64,000 nucleotides of DNA from Clitopilus passeckerianus (taxonomy: Eukaryota > Basidiomycota > Agaricomycetes > Agaricales > Entolomataceae), in the NCBI GenBank assembly GCA_944990035.1, contig CALYLX010000142.1:806001-870000 (forward strand), in the 5' to 3' direction. The position numbers and the translations under genes are program-made. Positions 52,562-64,000 of this stretch are shown here, in pieces. Position 1 is the stretch's first letter; the number at the start of each line of letters is the position of its first letter. The notes under the pieces were generated by a model. It was not told the origin of the DNA. It searched no databases and was given only the letters and a program-made list of their open reading frames with translations.

Positions 52562-54374
52562 ATGTCTGGACGTTCTGCAATATCTGAGTGGCCACCGACC
52601 CTGTCGCCGAATCAACTGCGGGATCTGACTCTACAAGCGACCACCTACGCATTTGCAACGGGCCTCCTCTATCTACCAGTCGCAGAGAAGCAGCCTCCTG
52701 CGCCTACATCTGCCATTCATGCCCCAATAGCATTGTTCCCATCGCCCTTCCCTCGGTACCTATTCGAGCGCGCAAAAAAGCTCCAGCATATTTACAATGT
52801 TCTGTACTCAAGAGTCGCTCAAGATGAAGAATTTCTGGACACAGTGATGGGCACAGAGAACGGCGTCGGAAAAGTTGACGATTTCATTGGACAACTCTGG
52901 ACGGGATGGAAGGTGCTTAGAGACGAAGGGCTTGTGCAGGTGAGCAAAGGTCACCTCGAGGACGAACCAGCTGACCGAGTGATTAACGCCCAGCCTCTTC
53001 ATTTGGGACTCTTTCGCTCAGACTATCTACTAGATGCACCCCCAGATGGGCCGCTGTCGCTCAAGCAGGTTGAGTTCAACACGATATCCTCATCCTTTGG
53101 TTCACTCTCCCAACGGGTGTCGGCGCTTCACCGGTAACCCGTTTTCCGTCGTGTGGTCATCCCAGAAACCAACCATGCTTCTCCCCCAGTCATCTTCTTG
53201 CCTCAACTGCTTATTACGGGTTGTCTTCCGATTTGAAAGCCGAGAACTTCCCTACAAACGAGACAGTGTCCGGTTTGGCGGAAGGATTGGCGGCAGCGCA
53301 TAAAGCCTACGGCCGAGTAGGGTAAGCACTCTGGTAGTTTCGCCGCCTGGCCGGTTGATTCTCAATCCCGACCAGGAGCCAGATTTTATTCGTAGTCCAA
53401 CCTGGCGAACGAAATGTCTTTGACCAGCGGCCGCTAGAATACGAGCTTTTACACAGGTTCGTTATTCATTCGGAAAATTCTTTCTTGTTGAATCAAAATA
53501 GCTCAACTTCGCGTATAGACATTCAACACACGTTCTTCGCCAAACCTTTGACGAATTGTTCCAATCTGCCACGATCGACCCAGGAACTCGTGCGCTGCGA
53601 ATTAAATGCCCCTCGGATATCAACCCTGCAGGCAGCGTCGAAATCTCTACAGTCTATTTTCGTGCCGGGTACGCACCAACAGAATATTCGACGCCGGACC
53701 ATTACGCTACACGGTTCCTTTTGGAAAAGTCGAAAGCCATCAAGTGTCCTACGATCGCCCTTCAACTCGCTGGCGGCAAAAAGGTCCAGGAAGTCCTGAC
53801 TCAACCTGAATTCCTGGAGCGTTTTCTCAGCGACGAGAAGCGATGGGGAAAAGAGGTTTTCAGCGAACAAGATATCCAGGAACTACGTCAGAGTTTCATG
53901 GGGATGTGGGGTTTGGATGCATCTGAGGACCCTGCTGTTCCAGACCGAAATTCCGTTGGTTCGGCCATTGAAAGCTATGGAGTGCGAAAGGCACGGAAAA
54001 ACGCACTCGCCTTGGTTCTCAAGCCACAGCGGGAAGGAGGTGGAAACAACGTATACAAAGCATCAATTCCCGCCTTCCTTGATGCCCTCCCTCCTCAAGA
54101 ACGTCAGGCGTGGATTGCAATGGAATTAATTAGGCCTCCAGAAGGTGCGGGTAACTACCTCGTTCGTGCAGGCGGCGGTGATCTTTCTGCTGTCAAAGTC
54201 GACGTGGTTAGCGAGCTTGGCATCTTCGGCTGGTCGCTCTTTGGAGATTCGGTTGGAAATATTAAGGATGCGGAGGCTGGATGGTTATTGCGCACGAAGG
54301 GGAAAGACAGTGATGAAGGCGGTGTGGCCACTGGCTTCTCGGTCCTCGATTCCGTGCTCTTGGTCGATGCTTGA
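52562..54374 (+). CDS. GSH2: Glutathione synthetase
   Basis: The start at 52562 gives MSGRSAISEWPPTLSPNQLR. Exons then carry FERAKKLQHIYNVLYSRVA, LGLFRSDYLLD, LKQVEFNTISSSFGSLSQRV (substrate-binding segment), GLSSDLKAENFPTNET, AAAHKAYGRV, FVVQPGERNVFDQRPLEYEL, the ATP/glutathione-binding KPQREGGGNNVY and MELIRPPEG. The end reads ATGFSVLDSVLLVDA. It catalyses the second step of glutathione synthesis, joining gamma-glutamylcysteine and glycine with ATP, in the cytosol. Length and motifs are normal for the eukaryotic family. The donor of the intron near 53458 is weak (GTTATT or GTTCGT), so one exon edge is approximate. Confidence 0.94.
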
Positions 54375-55828
54375 CCTCAGACCTGAGTAAGGTACGATAG
54401 AGATCTCGTCTGGTGTTACTCCATGTGCTCATTTTCTACTCTAATTGACAGCATGAAAACATATCTTTATCAAACCTATCGGATTAGTTATCTTTTTTCC
54501 TGCCAAGCTTCCGAGATGTTTCTTCGCCAATTTCGACTGGCCTTTGTCCTGGACCATGGTGGAGTCTTGGGGCTTGGTGTGTTCTTAGAGTGCTTATAGA
54601 ACCATGTCACTAATGAACATGGAACATGATCTGGACATTTTCAGGGCACGATGAGATGTGTTTATACATGATCTACGTCGGCTGGTGATGATGTCAATCA
54701 AACAAGAAACCCTGCAAACCCCAACGTGGTTTTCCATTCATGCGCACCCGCACTCCTTTGTGAGCTTCTCCAGTGTACAGAATGGGCTATTGTTGCAAGC
54801 TTGGCGCCGTGAAACGGTCTGGGGATTGAGAGCTCGCTCTGCCTCGTGTCTATATCCAGCTGAACTCCGTTCCAATCGATCACTGTAAGGTCACTGCTTC
54901 AAGCGATCGTCATAGCCAGGTAATACAACAGGATTGAATTAGCTGCCCTAGCGTCCCTATTGCTTCCCCAGATATCCTTTCTATTCATCGTCCGATCTCG
55001 TAGTAGCTCGGCGCCCGTAGGAACCCCTAGGGAGGCTCGATGGACTGTTCAGGTTTGTGGCTTTACATGCATCCCTTGTCGTTGCAGCTGACTCCTCCTG
55101 AAGGCAAGCATCCCGATCGACCGGAAAACAGGAACGCTTGTGAGTCCAAAAAATAGAATTCAGACCAAGACAGATGCATGGTGGCCCATTGTGCCTTAGA
55201 AACTCTTGCCGTCGAAGGTCTGGATGAATGACTGCTCCCTCTGGCTCCTCTCCCATCTTTGCGAAACGGACATCCGTATCCGCATAGGGTAAAAATCGTC
55301 TACGCGAGTCCTCTGCATCACCAATTTGTGCTTCCCCGCGTACCAGATGCTTGACAGCATGTGACAGTCTCTGTCAACAAAAATACGAGACTTTAGGCTC
55401 CAGAAGAACTCGGTTTCTAAAGCTTATCATCGGGATTTGCTGTGAAAACATGACGATAATAGAAGATGAACGTCTTGCATTGCGGGAAGCGACCGTTCTC
55501 GATGAAAACAACCGCAATCAACGGGGTCTTAATTCAACATCATGCCGTGGACACTGGAATCCAGCGGCTAGGGAGCTTCCAGGGTCAGCCACTGTCACAG
55601 ATTCCACAAGCCATCCGGGGATAGGGTGGCACGATAAGCTGAATGGGCTTCCCCATTTCCCGGAAACCCTTCTCACATGGTACCGAATGCATGAACAGTT
55701 CATAAAATTAAACTCCTCCTTACGGCTTTCAAAGATCTGATATAAAAGGCCGCTACTTCTCTCCAGACTGACCTCACGCCTTGACATTTCCCTTGTCAAC
55801 AGGTCCTCCGCTTTCTCGTTAGATCGAG
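54375..55828. other. Long intergenic region upstream of MFS transporter 1
   Basis: About 1.45 kb without a supportable gene; its right end holds the TATA box at 55741. The open frames at 55351-55740 (+) and 54981-55256 (-) show no domain. Confidence 0.5.
55741..55747 (+). promoter_or_regulatory. TATA box of MFS transporter 1
   Basis: TATAAAA (in TGATATAAAAGGCC) lies 82 bp before the ATG at 55829, with a C/T-rich leader between. Confidence 0.65.
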
Positions 55829-58182
55829 ATGGCTTCCAGCGACGGTTCCCTCAGCGAGAAGCAATACAACGAGAAGCACGATGACATCCACCTCTCCACA
55901 AGGGAGGTAGATACAGCTGCGGAACTCGCCGCTGGTAACGATGGCCCTCTGGACCCAGCAGAGGCCAACATAGTCCGGTACGTGCGATAATTTTTCACCT
56001 AGGAGCATCATTCTCATCTTGCAAAACAGAAAGAAGATTGATCGAGTCGTTCTGCCCCTCATGTGTCGTAAGTTCAGGTTCATTCTCGCCGCCGATTGCT
56101 CATACTAACGTCTCCCAGTTCTCTACTGGTATAGATCTTCATTCCCTGCCTCACTATCCAGACTCAGCGTCTTTCAAGGATTCAATTCATGGACAAGACT
56201 ACCCTCGGAAGTGCAGCGGTTCTCGGCATTCAGTAGGCATCTGTCCTATGACATGAGATGACATGACCATTAATCAAATTTCTCCATTAGGAAGGATACC
56301 CATATATCAACCAACCAGTGAGCAGACCAGAATTAACGGCCTTTAGGTCACCGACTGAGTTCCTCCCGCCGCGTTTCATAGGTACAATTGGTTAGTTCAA
56401 CTGTTCATGTGCAATTGTCTGTTTCATGCTTATATTTTGACAGGCTGGGCACAATATTCTACCTGAGCTATCTCGGCTTCGAATTCCCACAAAACCTTGC
56501 CTTGCAACGTTTCCCGGTCGGCAAATGGCTCAGGTTTGTGACGGTCATTGTCGTTTCCTAACTCGACTCATCGGCCTCATACAGCATTAATGTTGCGGTT
56601 TGGGGCGTTGCTCTCATCTGCCATGCAGCATGCAAGAATTTCGCTGGCCTCTTCGTTGTTCGATTCATTCTCGGAATGTGCGAAGGATCCATCACTGCCG
56701 GCTTCTTGATCGTCACGGCTATGTTCTACACTCGCAATGAACAAGTATTGCGAGTTGGTTATTGGTGTGAGTTTGATTGCATTGTACTGAATAAATTGGT
56801 GTTGACTCCGATCTAGTCTGTATGAACGGCGTAGGCAAGTTATTTGTTGCGCAAACCTGGCGGAGGCGTCAGAATACTCACCGTTCATTTCCAGCTCAAA
56901 TCACTTCTGGTCTTCTCAGTTATGGCGCGCTGCATATAACAGGCACAGCTATCGCTCCCTGGCAATGGTATGTATATCCTTTCACGCGCTCGAATAACCC
57001 ACTTACGAAACGGCAGGCTCATGGTCATCACTGGTACAATCACTCTCATCTGCGCCATTATGTTCTGGTAGGTTACTTCGTTCCTATGTCGTCATCCCCA
57101 GCTTACACCATGCTAGGTTCCTTTTCCCGGACTCTCCTACTACCGCTTGGTTCTTGACAAAGGATGAGAGAGCCAAAGCCGTCCGTAGGATTCAGGTTAG
57201 TGCAGGTTACATGGCCGAGAAAGCTTCAGCTCATCGGTACCAATAGATCAATCAAACTGGTGTCGAGAACAAGCACTTCAAGAAGGAGCAGATGTACGAA
57301 GCTCTCCGGGATCCGAAGACTTGGATGTTTGCCTTGTTCTCTGCCTCCGTCATGGTTCCCAACTCTCTGACCAACCAACGTCAAATTATCGTCAACCTCT
57401 TCGGCTTCACCCCCGGTCAAGCAGTCCTGCTCGGTTGTGTTGATGGCGTGGTCACCATTCTAACGAATTTCACTGGTGTCTTGATTTGCTCTCGTATCCC
57501 CAACAGTCGCGCCTGGGTCGCTGTTGTCTATACTTTGCCAAATATCTCCGCTGTCTTCACGATTAATTTCTTGCCATGGTCGAACAAGATTGGACTTCTG
57601 TTCTCACAATGGACATCTGGTTCGTAGTTTCTTCGCGAACGTTATGCAATGGCTAATCATATTTCATTCGTTAGGTCTGGTGGTCAACTATGTGTTGTCT
57701 CTGGCATGGTTGGGCAGTATCACTGCTGGACATACCAAGAGGGTCACTGTTAACGCCATCAATCTTTGCGCATATTGTATCGGTAATGCTGCAGGGCCTT
57801 TCATGTGGCAAGCCAAGTACCGTCCAAGGTATATGATCCCCTTACATGGCCGATTAGCGTCTAGAACTCACAATTTGGCGCAGGAACCACATTCCCTGGA
57901 TCATCATTGGATGTTGCCATGTTGTTTGCATTATCACCCTGCTTACCATCCGCTGGTATCTCGCCAGAGAGAACAAGCGTAGGGACGCTGAGCCTTATGA
58001 TGACACCTACGACGAGAACTATATCGACATTGCTAAGGAAGACGGAACTGTTGAGAAGGTCAAAGTTCCCAAGGTGCGTCACTTGTCTAAATCTCCGACT
58101 CGGTGCAGTAATGATTCGTGGTCCTCAGGAATTCTTGGACTTGACTGATATCCAGAACCGAGAGTTCAGATATGTGTTGTAG
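55829..58182 (+). CDS. MFS transporter, allantoate permease (Dal5) type, copy 1
   Basis: The start at 55829 gives MASSDGSLSEKQYNEKHDD. The transporter core shows RKKIDRVVLPLMC, IQFMDKTTLGSAAVLGIQ, LSYLGFEFPQNLALQRFPVG, FAGLFVVRFILGMCEGSITA, MYEALRDPKTWMFALFSA, FGFTPGQAVLLGCVDGVV, ITAGHTKRVTVNAI and NAAGPFMWQAKYRPR. A cytosolic tail ends KEFLDLTDIQNREFRYVL. It has 12 expected membrane helices and belongs to the anion:cation symporter branch (Dal5/Tna1-like), which takes up organic acids, vitamins or ureides; the substrate is unknown. One intron (56835-56894) uses a GC donor (G|GCAAGT), which restores the reading MNGVAQITSGLL matching copy 2. The transporter at 58899-61111 is a tandem paralog. 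Confidence 0.9.
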
Positions 58183-58898
58183 AGATCTGTCTGTTTTGCT
58201 CATGGCCTGTTCCTGCTAGCCTGCACGATGAATCGATAGTCAATATCTTGTATTATCTAATGTTCGTAATGTTTTTCTGAATGTACTTGCTTTTTCTTTC
58301 TAGAAGACTAAGGAGTGAACAAGGCATGGCCCATATTTCTCAGCTTGCTCTCGAGTGTTTCGACTTTGTTGGAAAATTGCAGTAGCGGCTTAGGGCAGGT
58401 TTCTGATGAACCCAAACTGGAACATGTTCTCACGCATTTTGGCGTTGTCCTGCTTCTCCTGTTCCATCGGTTTTCGGTTCGCCCCCGTGATAGTTGTCTG
58501 TCAGGATTTCCACTGTTCGCTTTGATTTCTGTACAATTGCTGTCCATTGAGTTGTGGTCTTGTGACTGGATGGCCCCATGGAATATGGTGCGAGGACACC
58601 ACATCCTGCGGGTTCTGTCTTTTTTATCACTCTATCTTGCGGTCTATACCGTCAGATAACGCGGCTATGTCATGATCCGGAATGCGCAATCCCACCTATC
58701 TCATATTGTATATAGGCCTAACCAGCCACATGCGCATTGCGCAAAGAAGGCATCCTTTGGAACAACCGCTTATCCACTTGCCTATCTAACGGAGCGATAG
58801 CGGGGAACCCTTGATTGGCGTACTTAAACTGCCCGAATGCTCCCAGATAAAGCGCCTTCTGGCTCCTTGCATTACCTCTAACCTTCCGTGGAGCCAAA
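58183..58898. other. Intergenic between tandem MFS genes
   Basis: About 700 bp, presumed terminator of copy 1 and promoter of copy 2. The hydrophobic open frame at 58315-58659 is not accepted as a gene. Confidence 0.5.
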
Positions 58899-61111
58899 AT
58901 GTCCATGTCCGAAGTGAAGAAGCGACAAAGCTCGTCGGTAGATGAGGATGAGAAGGATGAGAAGCTGGGGCATGTAGCAGTCTCCGCGAGAGAAGTTGAC
59001 ACGGCAGCAGAGCTTGCTGCTGGCGAGGAGGGCCAGCTAGACCCCAAAGAGGCGAATAGAATACGGTATGATTTCTCCCCGACACCATTAGAGACTGAGC
59101 TCAGTTGGCTTAACAGGAAGAAGATTGACCTACATATTTTACCTCTGATGTGCAGTGCGTTAGAATTGACCTCTCGCTGCGTGGGACCTGCTTGACATCT
59201 CAGCTCAATTCAGCTCTCTATTGGATCCAGTTCATGGACAAGACTACTCTTGGTGCAGCTTCAATTCTGGGGATACGGTACGTGGCGCATTCGACTCAAG
59301 TTGGCTCCCAGTTGACATATACTGGCTTCTACAGAGAAGCAACCCATCTCACCGTTAATCAGTAAGCCGCAATTCTGACCCGACATGAACCCTGTTGATC
59401 TTCCCAACGCTTCTAGATATAATTGGTATGTCGCCCTACCAGCTTAAGGGTAGCCACCACCGACGTTGTCCTAGGTTGGGGACAATCTTCTACCTAAGTT
59501 ATCTTGTCTTCGAGTTCCCACAAAACTTAGCCCTGCAACGGTTTCCCGTTGGAAAGTGGATGAGGTACGAACATTGTTTATTTTCCAATGAGATTCCCTA
59601 GTTTACCATTCGCCCAGTCTCAACGTTTTTGTTTGGGGTGTAGCGCTTTGTGCCCATGCAGCTTGCAAGAATTTCGCTGGGCTCTTCATTGTCCGCCTAA
59701 TCCTTGGAATGTGTGAAGGATCGATTACGGCTGGATTCATGATTGTTACTTCCATGTTTTACACTCGATCCGAACAGACGAAGCGGGTTGGATATTGGTG
59801 TACGCTGCATACATCTCGTCCGGGGCATGGCTGAATTCTCTTCCTTTCTAGTCTTGATGAACGGCACGGCTCAAATCATCTCCGGATTCATCAGCTTCGG
59901 TGCGCTACATATCAAGACGAAGACATTTCAACCTTGGCAATGGTGAGCGGTTTGCAGTCGACTTTTTGGGACCATGTTGACCAAATTACCTCCACAGGCT
60001 CATGATTATTACTGGCATTCTTACACTTTTCACCGCGCTTGCTTTTGCGTAGGTTCTCAGTTCCTTGGGAACCTCAGTTTGGGCTAAAAAGTCGTATTCA
60101 GCTTATTGTTCCCTGACTCTCCAACCAATGCTTGGTTTTTGACAGCCGAAGAAAAGGTCCTTGCTGTTAGGCGTATCAAAGTGAACCAAACTGGTGTCGA
60201 AAATAAGACTTTCAAGAGAGAACAGTAAGGCGCCACTGTTTCCCCATTGACCTTTCTAACTAGGCCAATTGTAAAGAATGTTTGAGGCGCTTCGTGACCC
60301 CAAGACTTGGATGTTTGCCCTATTCTCTTGTCTCAACAACGTCCCAAATTCTCTCACAAACCAGCGCCAAATCATCGTTGCGTCCTTCGGCTTTACCCCT
60401 CTCCAAACCACCCTCTTGGGATGTGTCGATGGTGTTATCGAGATTGTAACCATCTGGACTGGAGTTACTATCGCGGCACGAATTCCCAATAGCATTGCCT
60501 ATGTCGGGATCATCTACTTTATTCCCAATATTCTTGGGGTTTTCCTTATCAACTTCCTACCTTGGGAGAATAAGATTGGCCTACTCTTTGGACAGTGGCT
60601 CACAGGTGTCGGCACAACCGGATTCGTCCTGAGTCTTTCGTGGCTCACGAACGTAACTGCTGGCCACACCAAACGAATCACTGTTAATGCGATAATGCTG
60701 TCGGCTTATTGTATTGGCAATGCTGCTGCTCCGTTCATGTGGCAAGCCAAATATCACCCAAGGTAAGTTTTCGTCCTGGATCAGCTTGAGCAATGAATTG
60801 ATGCATGGCGCAGAAATCACATCCCTTGGACCATCATTGGTATATGCTACGTTGCTTGCGTTGTGCTAATGGGCATGATTCGATGGCACCTTGTCAGAGA
60901 AAATAAGCGTCGTGATAACGAAGCTTATGATGATGCGTTCGAGGATGTTTATATCGAGAAAATGGTGGATGGTGTCAAGATGAAGGTCAAAGTCGCAAAG
61001 GTACGTTCCAGTTCTCGAAATCTCTCCCGAGTACCACTTGATTTACACCCTCTATAGGAATTCTTGGACTTGACAGACATTCAAAACCGTGACTATCGCT
61101 ATAGCCTCTGA
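58899..61111 (+). CDS. MFS transporter, allantoate permease (Dal5) type, copy 2
   Basis: The start at 58899 gives MSMSEVKKRQSSSVDEDEKD, then the same charged leader as copy 1 (VSAREVDTAAELAAGEEG, against STREVDTAAELAAGNDG). Core motifs are IQFMDKTTLGAASILGI, FEFPQNLALQRFPVGKW, RLILGMCEGSITAGFMIV, MNGTAQIISGFISFGALH, MFEALRDPKTWMFALFSC, GFTPLQTTLLGCVDGVIEIV and VTAGHTKRITVNAIM. The tail ends EFLDLTDIQNRDYRYSL. It differs from copy 1 in the loop between IQFMDK and NQYNWLGTIFYLSYLV and has an extra tail segment (VDGVKMKVKVAK). Substrate unknown; the pair is a tandem duplication that has had time to diverge. About ten short introns. Confidence 0.91.
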
Positions 61112-61753
61112 GCAGCCTGTCTAATATCATGATTTTCTTTATTGCCTGTATTTTTGTATAGCCATACCAACGTCCAATTGAATATACAGCTCTCGACCGA
61201 TATGAACGGCTACCCTGGAGAGGACTTTTTTCGGCATACATCCGTGTTCAGGAAGCCCGTTTGTAAGTGATTTTCAAGAAGGTGGATCCTTGGACGAGAT
61301 GACCGTGAACTTGAGCGCCGCTTCAGGCTGATTCTCACTAACGCGCAATTGGGATGACAAATCCACGGGTGATCAGCCGTGGTCGATATCGAGGTTGTCA
61401 TTAGCATTTCAAGGCTGTTCCACGGGGATGAGTGGGTAAACGGAGGCAAAGACACTGCTATGTCGGGGAATAGTGGGTCAGGTGTCTCTTGTAGCAATGG
61501 CGCCGACGGGTTGACGCCCAATTTCAGTATAGAGCATTGCCTCCCAGTTTGAAGCGATTTGACGTGTATGATGATGAGCGTTATGGCGGATCTCTTTCCT
61601 GCCCAGCACCGTGATTCGTGAGCCCAATCACCATGCGAAATAATCGGTGGCGGACGAGCATCATATAAAAGGAAGAAACGGAGAGTGTAGACAGACCATC
61701 TCATAAGTCTCATCACAACCTCTCAACTCAAACACAGTTCGTCTACAACTAGC
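61112..61753. other. Intergenic, promoter of the SDR gene
   Basis: About 640 bp. The minus-strand open frame 61210-61716 is not accepted as a gene. The right end carries the SDR TATA box. Confidence 0.5.
61664..61670 (+). promoter_or_regulatory. TATA box of the SDR gene
   Basis: TATAAAA (in CATCATATAAAAGGAAG) lies 84 bp before the ATG at 61754, followed by an A/C-rich leader. Confidence 0.65.
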
Positions 61754-62731
61754 ATGTCTAAAGTCATCCTCGTAACTGGTGAGGCTTTCTGGCAATCTAA
61801 TCTCTAATGGCCAAGGTTATCTGATCATTTCTGCTGTCAGGTGCTAACACTGGCATTGGCCTCGAGCTTGTACGCCTACTTGCTGAGAAGCCGGAGAAGC
61901 ACACTGTCTACCTTGGTGCTAGGAACGAAACATCTGGACAGAAGGCATTGTGGGTCTAATCGTTTCTCGATCGCGAGGGTCCCAAAGCTGACCGTTTTAT
62001 TCCATCGTTTAGGGCTGAACTGCATGAAAGCGGACTCAAGAATGTTAAATTTGTCCAGATCGACTTAACAAAGCCCGAGTCTGTCGAAGCCGCTGCTAGG
62101 CTCATCGAACAAGCTGAGGGCAAACTCGATGCTCTCATCAACAATGCTGGTATGCATCGCCTGTCCTCAGATCCGTGCTCAAATCTGATCGAGGGGTTCG
62201 TTCTGTGAAAAGGTATTGCGAATATGGACCAGAACCAGGAGGCGCCTACTGTCGCTATCAAAACGCTTCGTGAAGTCTTTGAGCCCAACTTCTTCGGAAC
62301 TGTGCACACAACCCAGACTTTCCTGCCTTTGATCAGGAAGTCTAGTCAAGGAACTATCCTCTTCGTCACCACAGACATGGCCTCAAACTCTTATATGACG
62401 ACCATTGATATCCTGCACTACACCGCCTACAACACCTCCAAGGCTGCTTCGAATTCATATGTAATCGCCCTCGCCCATGAGTTAAAGAACGAGCCGATCA
62501 AAGTCAACACTGTCACCCCTGGCTTCACCTCCACCAAGCTGAACTTCTTCGGTCAAGGCGGTAAGACCGCCAAGGAAGGTGCTGAATCTCTCCTTCCCTT
62601 CTCGATCCTTGACAAGGACGGCCCATCAGGTAAAGTTTCCTGTAGCTCTTGAGTTGGCAGCCCTCCCTGACTAGCTGATTTTTCCTTTAGGCAAATTCTT
62701 CGGTCCTGATGGAAAGGAGTTCCCCTGGTAG
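61754..62731 (+). CDS. Short-chain dehydrogenase/reductase
   Basis: The spliced product (about 245 residues) starts MSKVILVTGANTGIGLELVRL, containing the SDR cofactor motif TGANTGIG. Then come LDALINNAGI, GTVHTTQTFLPLI, ILFVTTDMASNSYM with the likely active-site Ser, and a Tyr-x3-Lys (YNTSK) preceded by HYTAYNTS. The end reads GKFFGPDGKEFPW. The classical SDR fold reduces or oxidises a carbonyl/alcohol with NAD(P)(H). The substrate is unknown. Members of this short agaric group usually carry an Asn-Ala-Gly after the fourth strand, as here. TATA-driven, so probably regulated. It lies 147 bp before the aldo-keto reductase on the same strand; a shared substrate route is only a suggestion. Confidence 0.9.
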
Positions 62732-62877
62732 ATACATAATTTTTGTTGAATGTGTAGCTTTTAATCGAATTTTTTGTAATTTCTGAAGACGATTGATCGC
62801 GCTAAAGGGGGTGCAGCTGATGTCATTCCGGACTTGCACCCTGACGTCCATCACCACTACAGCAAAAGCCAAAGATC

Positions 62878-64000
62878 ATGGCACCTATTCCAGCCTATGC
62901 TCGGCTGTCTGAGGACGGCTTTCAATACGAAGAGGATGGTTTGGAGACGGGGTCCTATGACAAAGTCGGAGCTCCCAATCATCATGGCTCGGGCAGCGGT
63001 CGGGTGTCGCGGAGACGAGTTGTCTTAGCCATGATCTCCTCTGTTGCTCTCGTTCATCTTGGAATGACTTGGCTATCTCTATCTCGCAACAGTTTCCCGC
63101 CCATTCTAGGTGGATGTCGCAGGAAGGCGCTTCACAGTGCGGTTAAGGAGCTCCCAACGCATTACACACTGCCCTCGGGAGGCAGGATTCCTTCAGTGGC
63201 TTTGGGTAAGGTCCCTTTTACCAGAGTTTGAGGTTCGTCTTTCCCAAAAAATGACTCTAGGTGTGTGGCAAGCTCTCCAGAACGAAGTCGGAGACGCAGT
63301 GAAGGTATGCTCACGTTCCAAATGTGTGGCATTGTGATGTAGATTCGCGTTTTCTCAGGCTGCTTTGAAGACTGGGTACCGACATATCGACGGAGCTTGG
63401 ATCTATAGGGTGTGTTTGCTTCTATGCTGAGCAGAATCTATCTGAGATATATTGTCCAACAGAACGAAAAGGAAGTCGGAGCAGCCCTGAAGAAAAGTGG
63501 GACCGCTCGAGATGAGGTCTGGCTGACATCAAAGGTACATATAGACACTTTACGTCCAGAGGCTCACAGTGTTCAACGCTTTCCCCCCAGTTGTGGAATA
63601 GCTTCCATGCACCTGAGAAGATCGAGCCAGTTCTGGAAGAGACTCTGTCTGCTCTAGGCACTAGCTATCTTGATCTGTACTTGATTCATTGGTAAGAACA
63701 GCAGTTGATGTTGACAGAATCTTTAACCCATGCGCATATACTCAACCTTACAACATAGGCCTGTCGCTTTTAACGAAGACGGAAGCACCAATCTCGAGAT
63801 GACCGCCAATCCTTACCCGACTTGGCAAAGACTTGAGGAATTGGTGGACAAGGGCAAGATTCGGAATATTGGTGTTAGCAAGTATGTTACAGTTCACACT
63901 GCTCTTACATGTGCTTGACTATAAAACGTCTAGTTTCAAGATTCGAAGACTACAGAATCTGACGGCCAACCCTCTCAAAATCAAGCCTGCTGTCAATCAG
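62878..64000 (+). CDS. Membrane-anchored aldo-keto reductase, cut by window end
   Basis: The start at 62878 gives MAPIPAYARLSEDGFQYEED, a basic patch and a hydrophobic segment (RRRVVLAMISSVALVHLGMTWLSL), then an AKR core: LPSGGRIPSVALG, GYRHIDGAWIYR|NEKEVGAAL with the catalytic Asp and Tyr, VWLTSKLWN with Lys, YLDLYLIHWPV with His, and RNIGVSNF. The catalytic tetrad is complete. An N-terminal membrane anchor is unusual for soluble AKRs. The gene is open at 64000 and its C-terminus lies outside the window. It reduces carbonyls with NAD(P)H; substrate unknown. Introns are short. Confidence 0.88.

Noticed and set aside
53330..53400. Apparent frame break in glutathione synthetase
   Set aside because: Reading GG|G AGC CAG across the intron keeps the family sequence in frame; no missing base is needed.
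55351..55740. 129-codon open frame upstream of MFS 1
   Set aside because: Ends at the promoter TATA box of the next gene and shows no domain.
58315..58659. Hydrophobic 114-codon open frame between the MFS genes
   Set aside because: No domain, no splice or promoter support, and T-rich 3' flanks readily give hydrophobic frames.
61210..61716. 168-codon open frame on the minus strand
   Set aside because: It covers the SDR promoter including its TATA box, has no recognisable domain and mixed composition; judged a chance frame.

Overview
The window is nuclear DNA of a filamentous basidiomycete, most likely a mushroom-forming agaricomycete. The evidence is dense, intron-rich genes with 44-70 bp GT-AG introns (one GC-AG), genes on both strands, no operons, an F-box/LRR protein of the type expanded in Agaricales, and fungal housekeeping genes (ALG11, MSP1-type ATPase, GSH2, RPAP1, HINT, PRMT3, Bax-inhibitor family). 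I see no CRISPR array, integrated virus or intact transposon.

Layout. 0-2.2 kb: tRNA-Gly(GCC) and an F-box/LRR gene (-) broken by single-base frame breaks. 2.3-5.4 kb: SLP1-type SUN-domain membrane protein (+). 5.6-17.1 kb: a group rich in secreted enzymes, namely two paralogous phytase-like-domain proteins (-), a type-B carboxylesterase between them (-), a small beta-trefoil-like protein (+) and an FMN-dependent lactate-monooxygenase-like enzyme (+). 17.7-25.2 kb: an O-fucosyltransferase-like protein (-), ALG11 (-), two related small single-pass membrane proteins (+) and an unresolved membrane protein (-). 25.9-33.6 kb: MSP1/ATAD1 ATPase (+), a second carboxylesterase (-) and a GH37 trehalase (-). 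34.7-45.5 kb: RBM25-like splicing factor (-) divergent from CCDC25/Jlp2 (+), a 73-residue Ser/Thr-rich protein (-), a Bax-inhibitor family protein (-), two poorly resolved small genes and PRMT3 (+). 45.6-54.4 kb: 2OG-Fe(II) oxygenase (-) divergent from HINT (+), RPAP1 (+) and glutathione synthetase (+). 55.8-64 kb: tandem MFS transporters of the allantoate-permease (Dal5) type, an SDR and a membrane-anchored aldo-keto reductase cut by the window end, all on +.

The two least ordinary regions are the secreted hydrolase group, whose first carboxylesterase departs from its neighbour at active-site positions, and the non-coding block at 39.1-41.0 kb, which holds a nested foldback structure and a 17-bp repeat. 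A data-quality signal runs through the window: about ten frame breaks in four unrelated genes are each explained by one or two missing bases in a short homopolymer. Genes that look broken here are probably intact in the organism.
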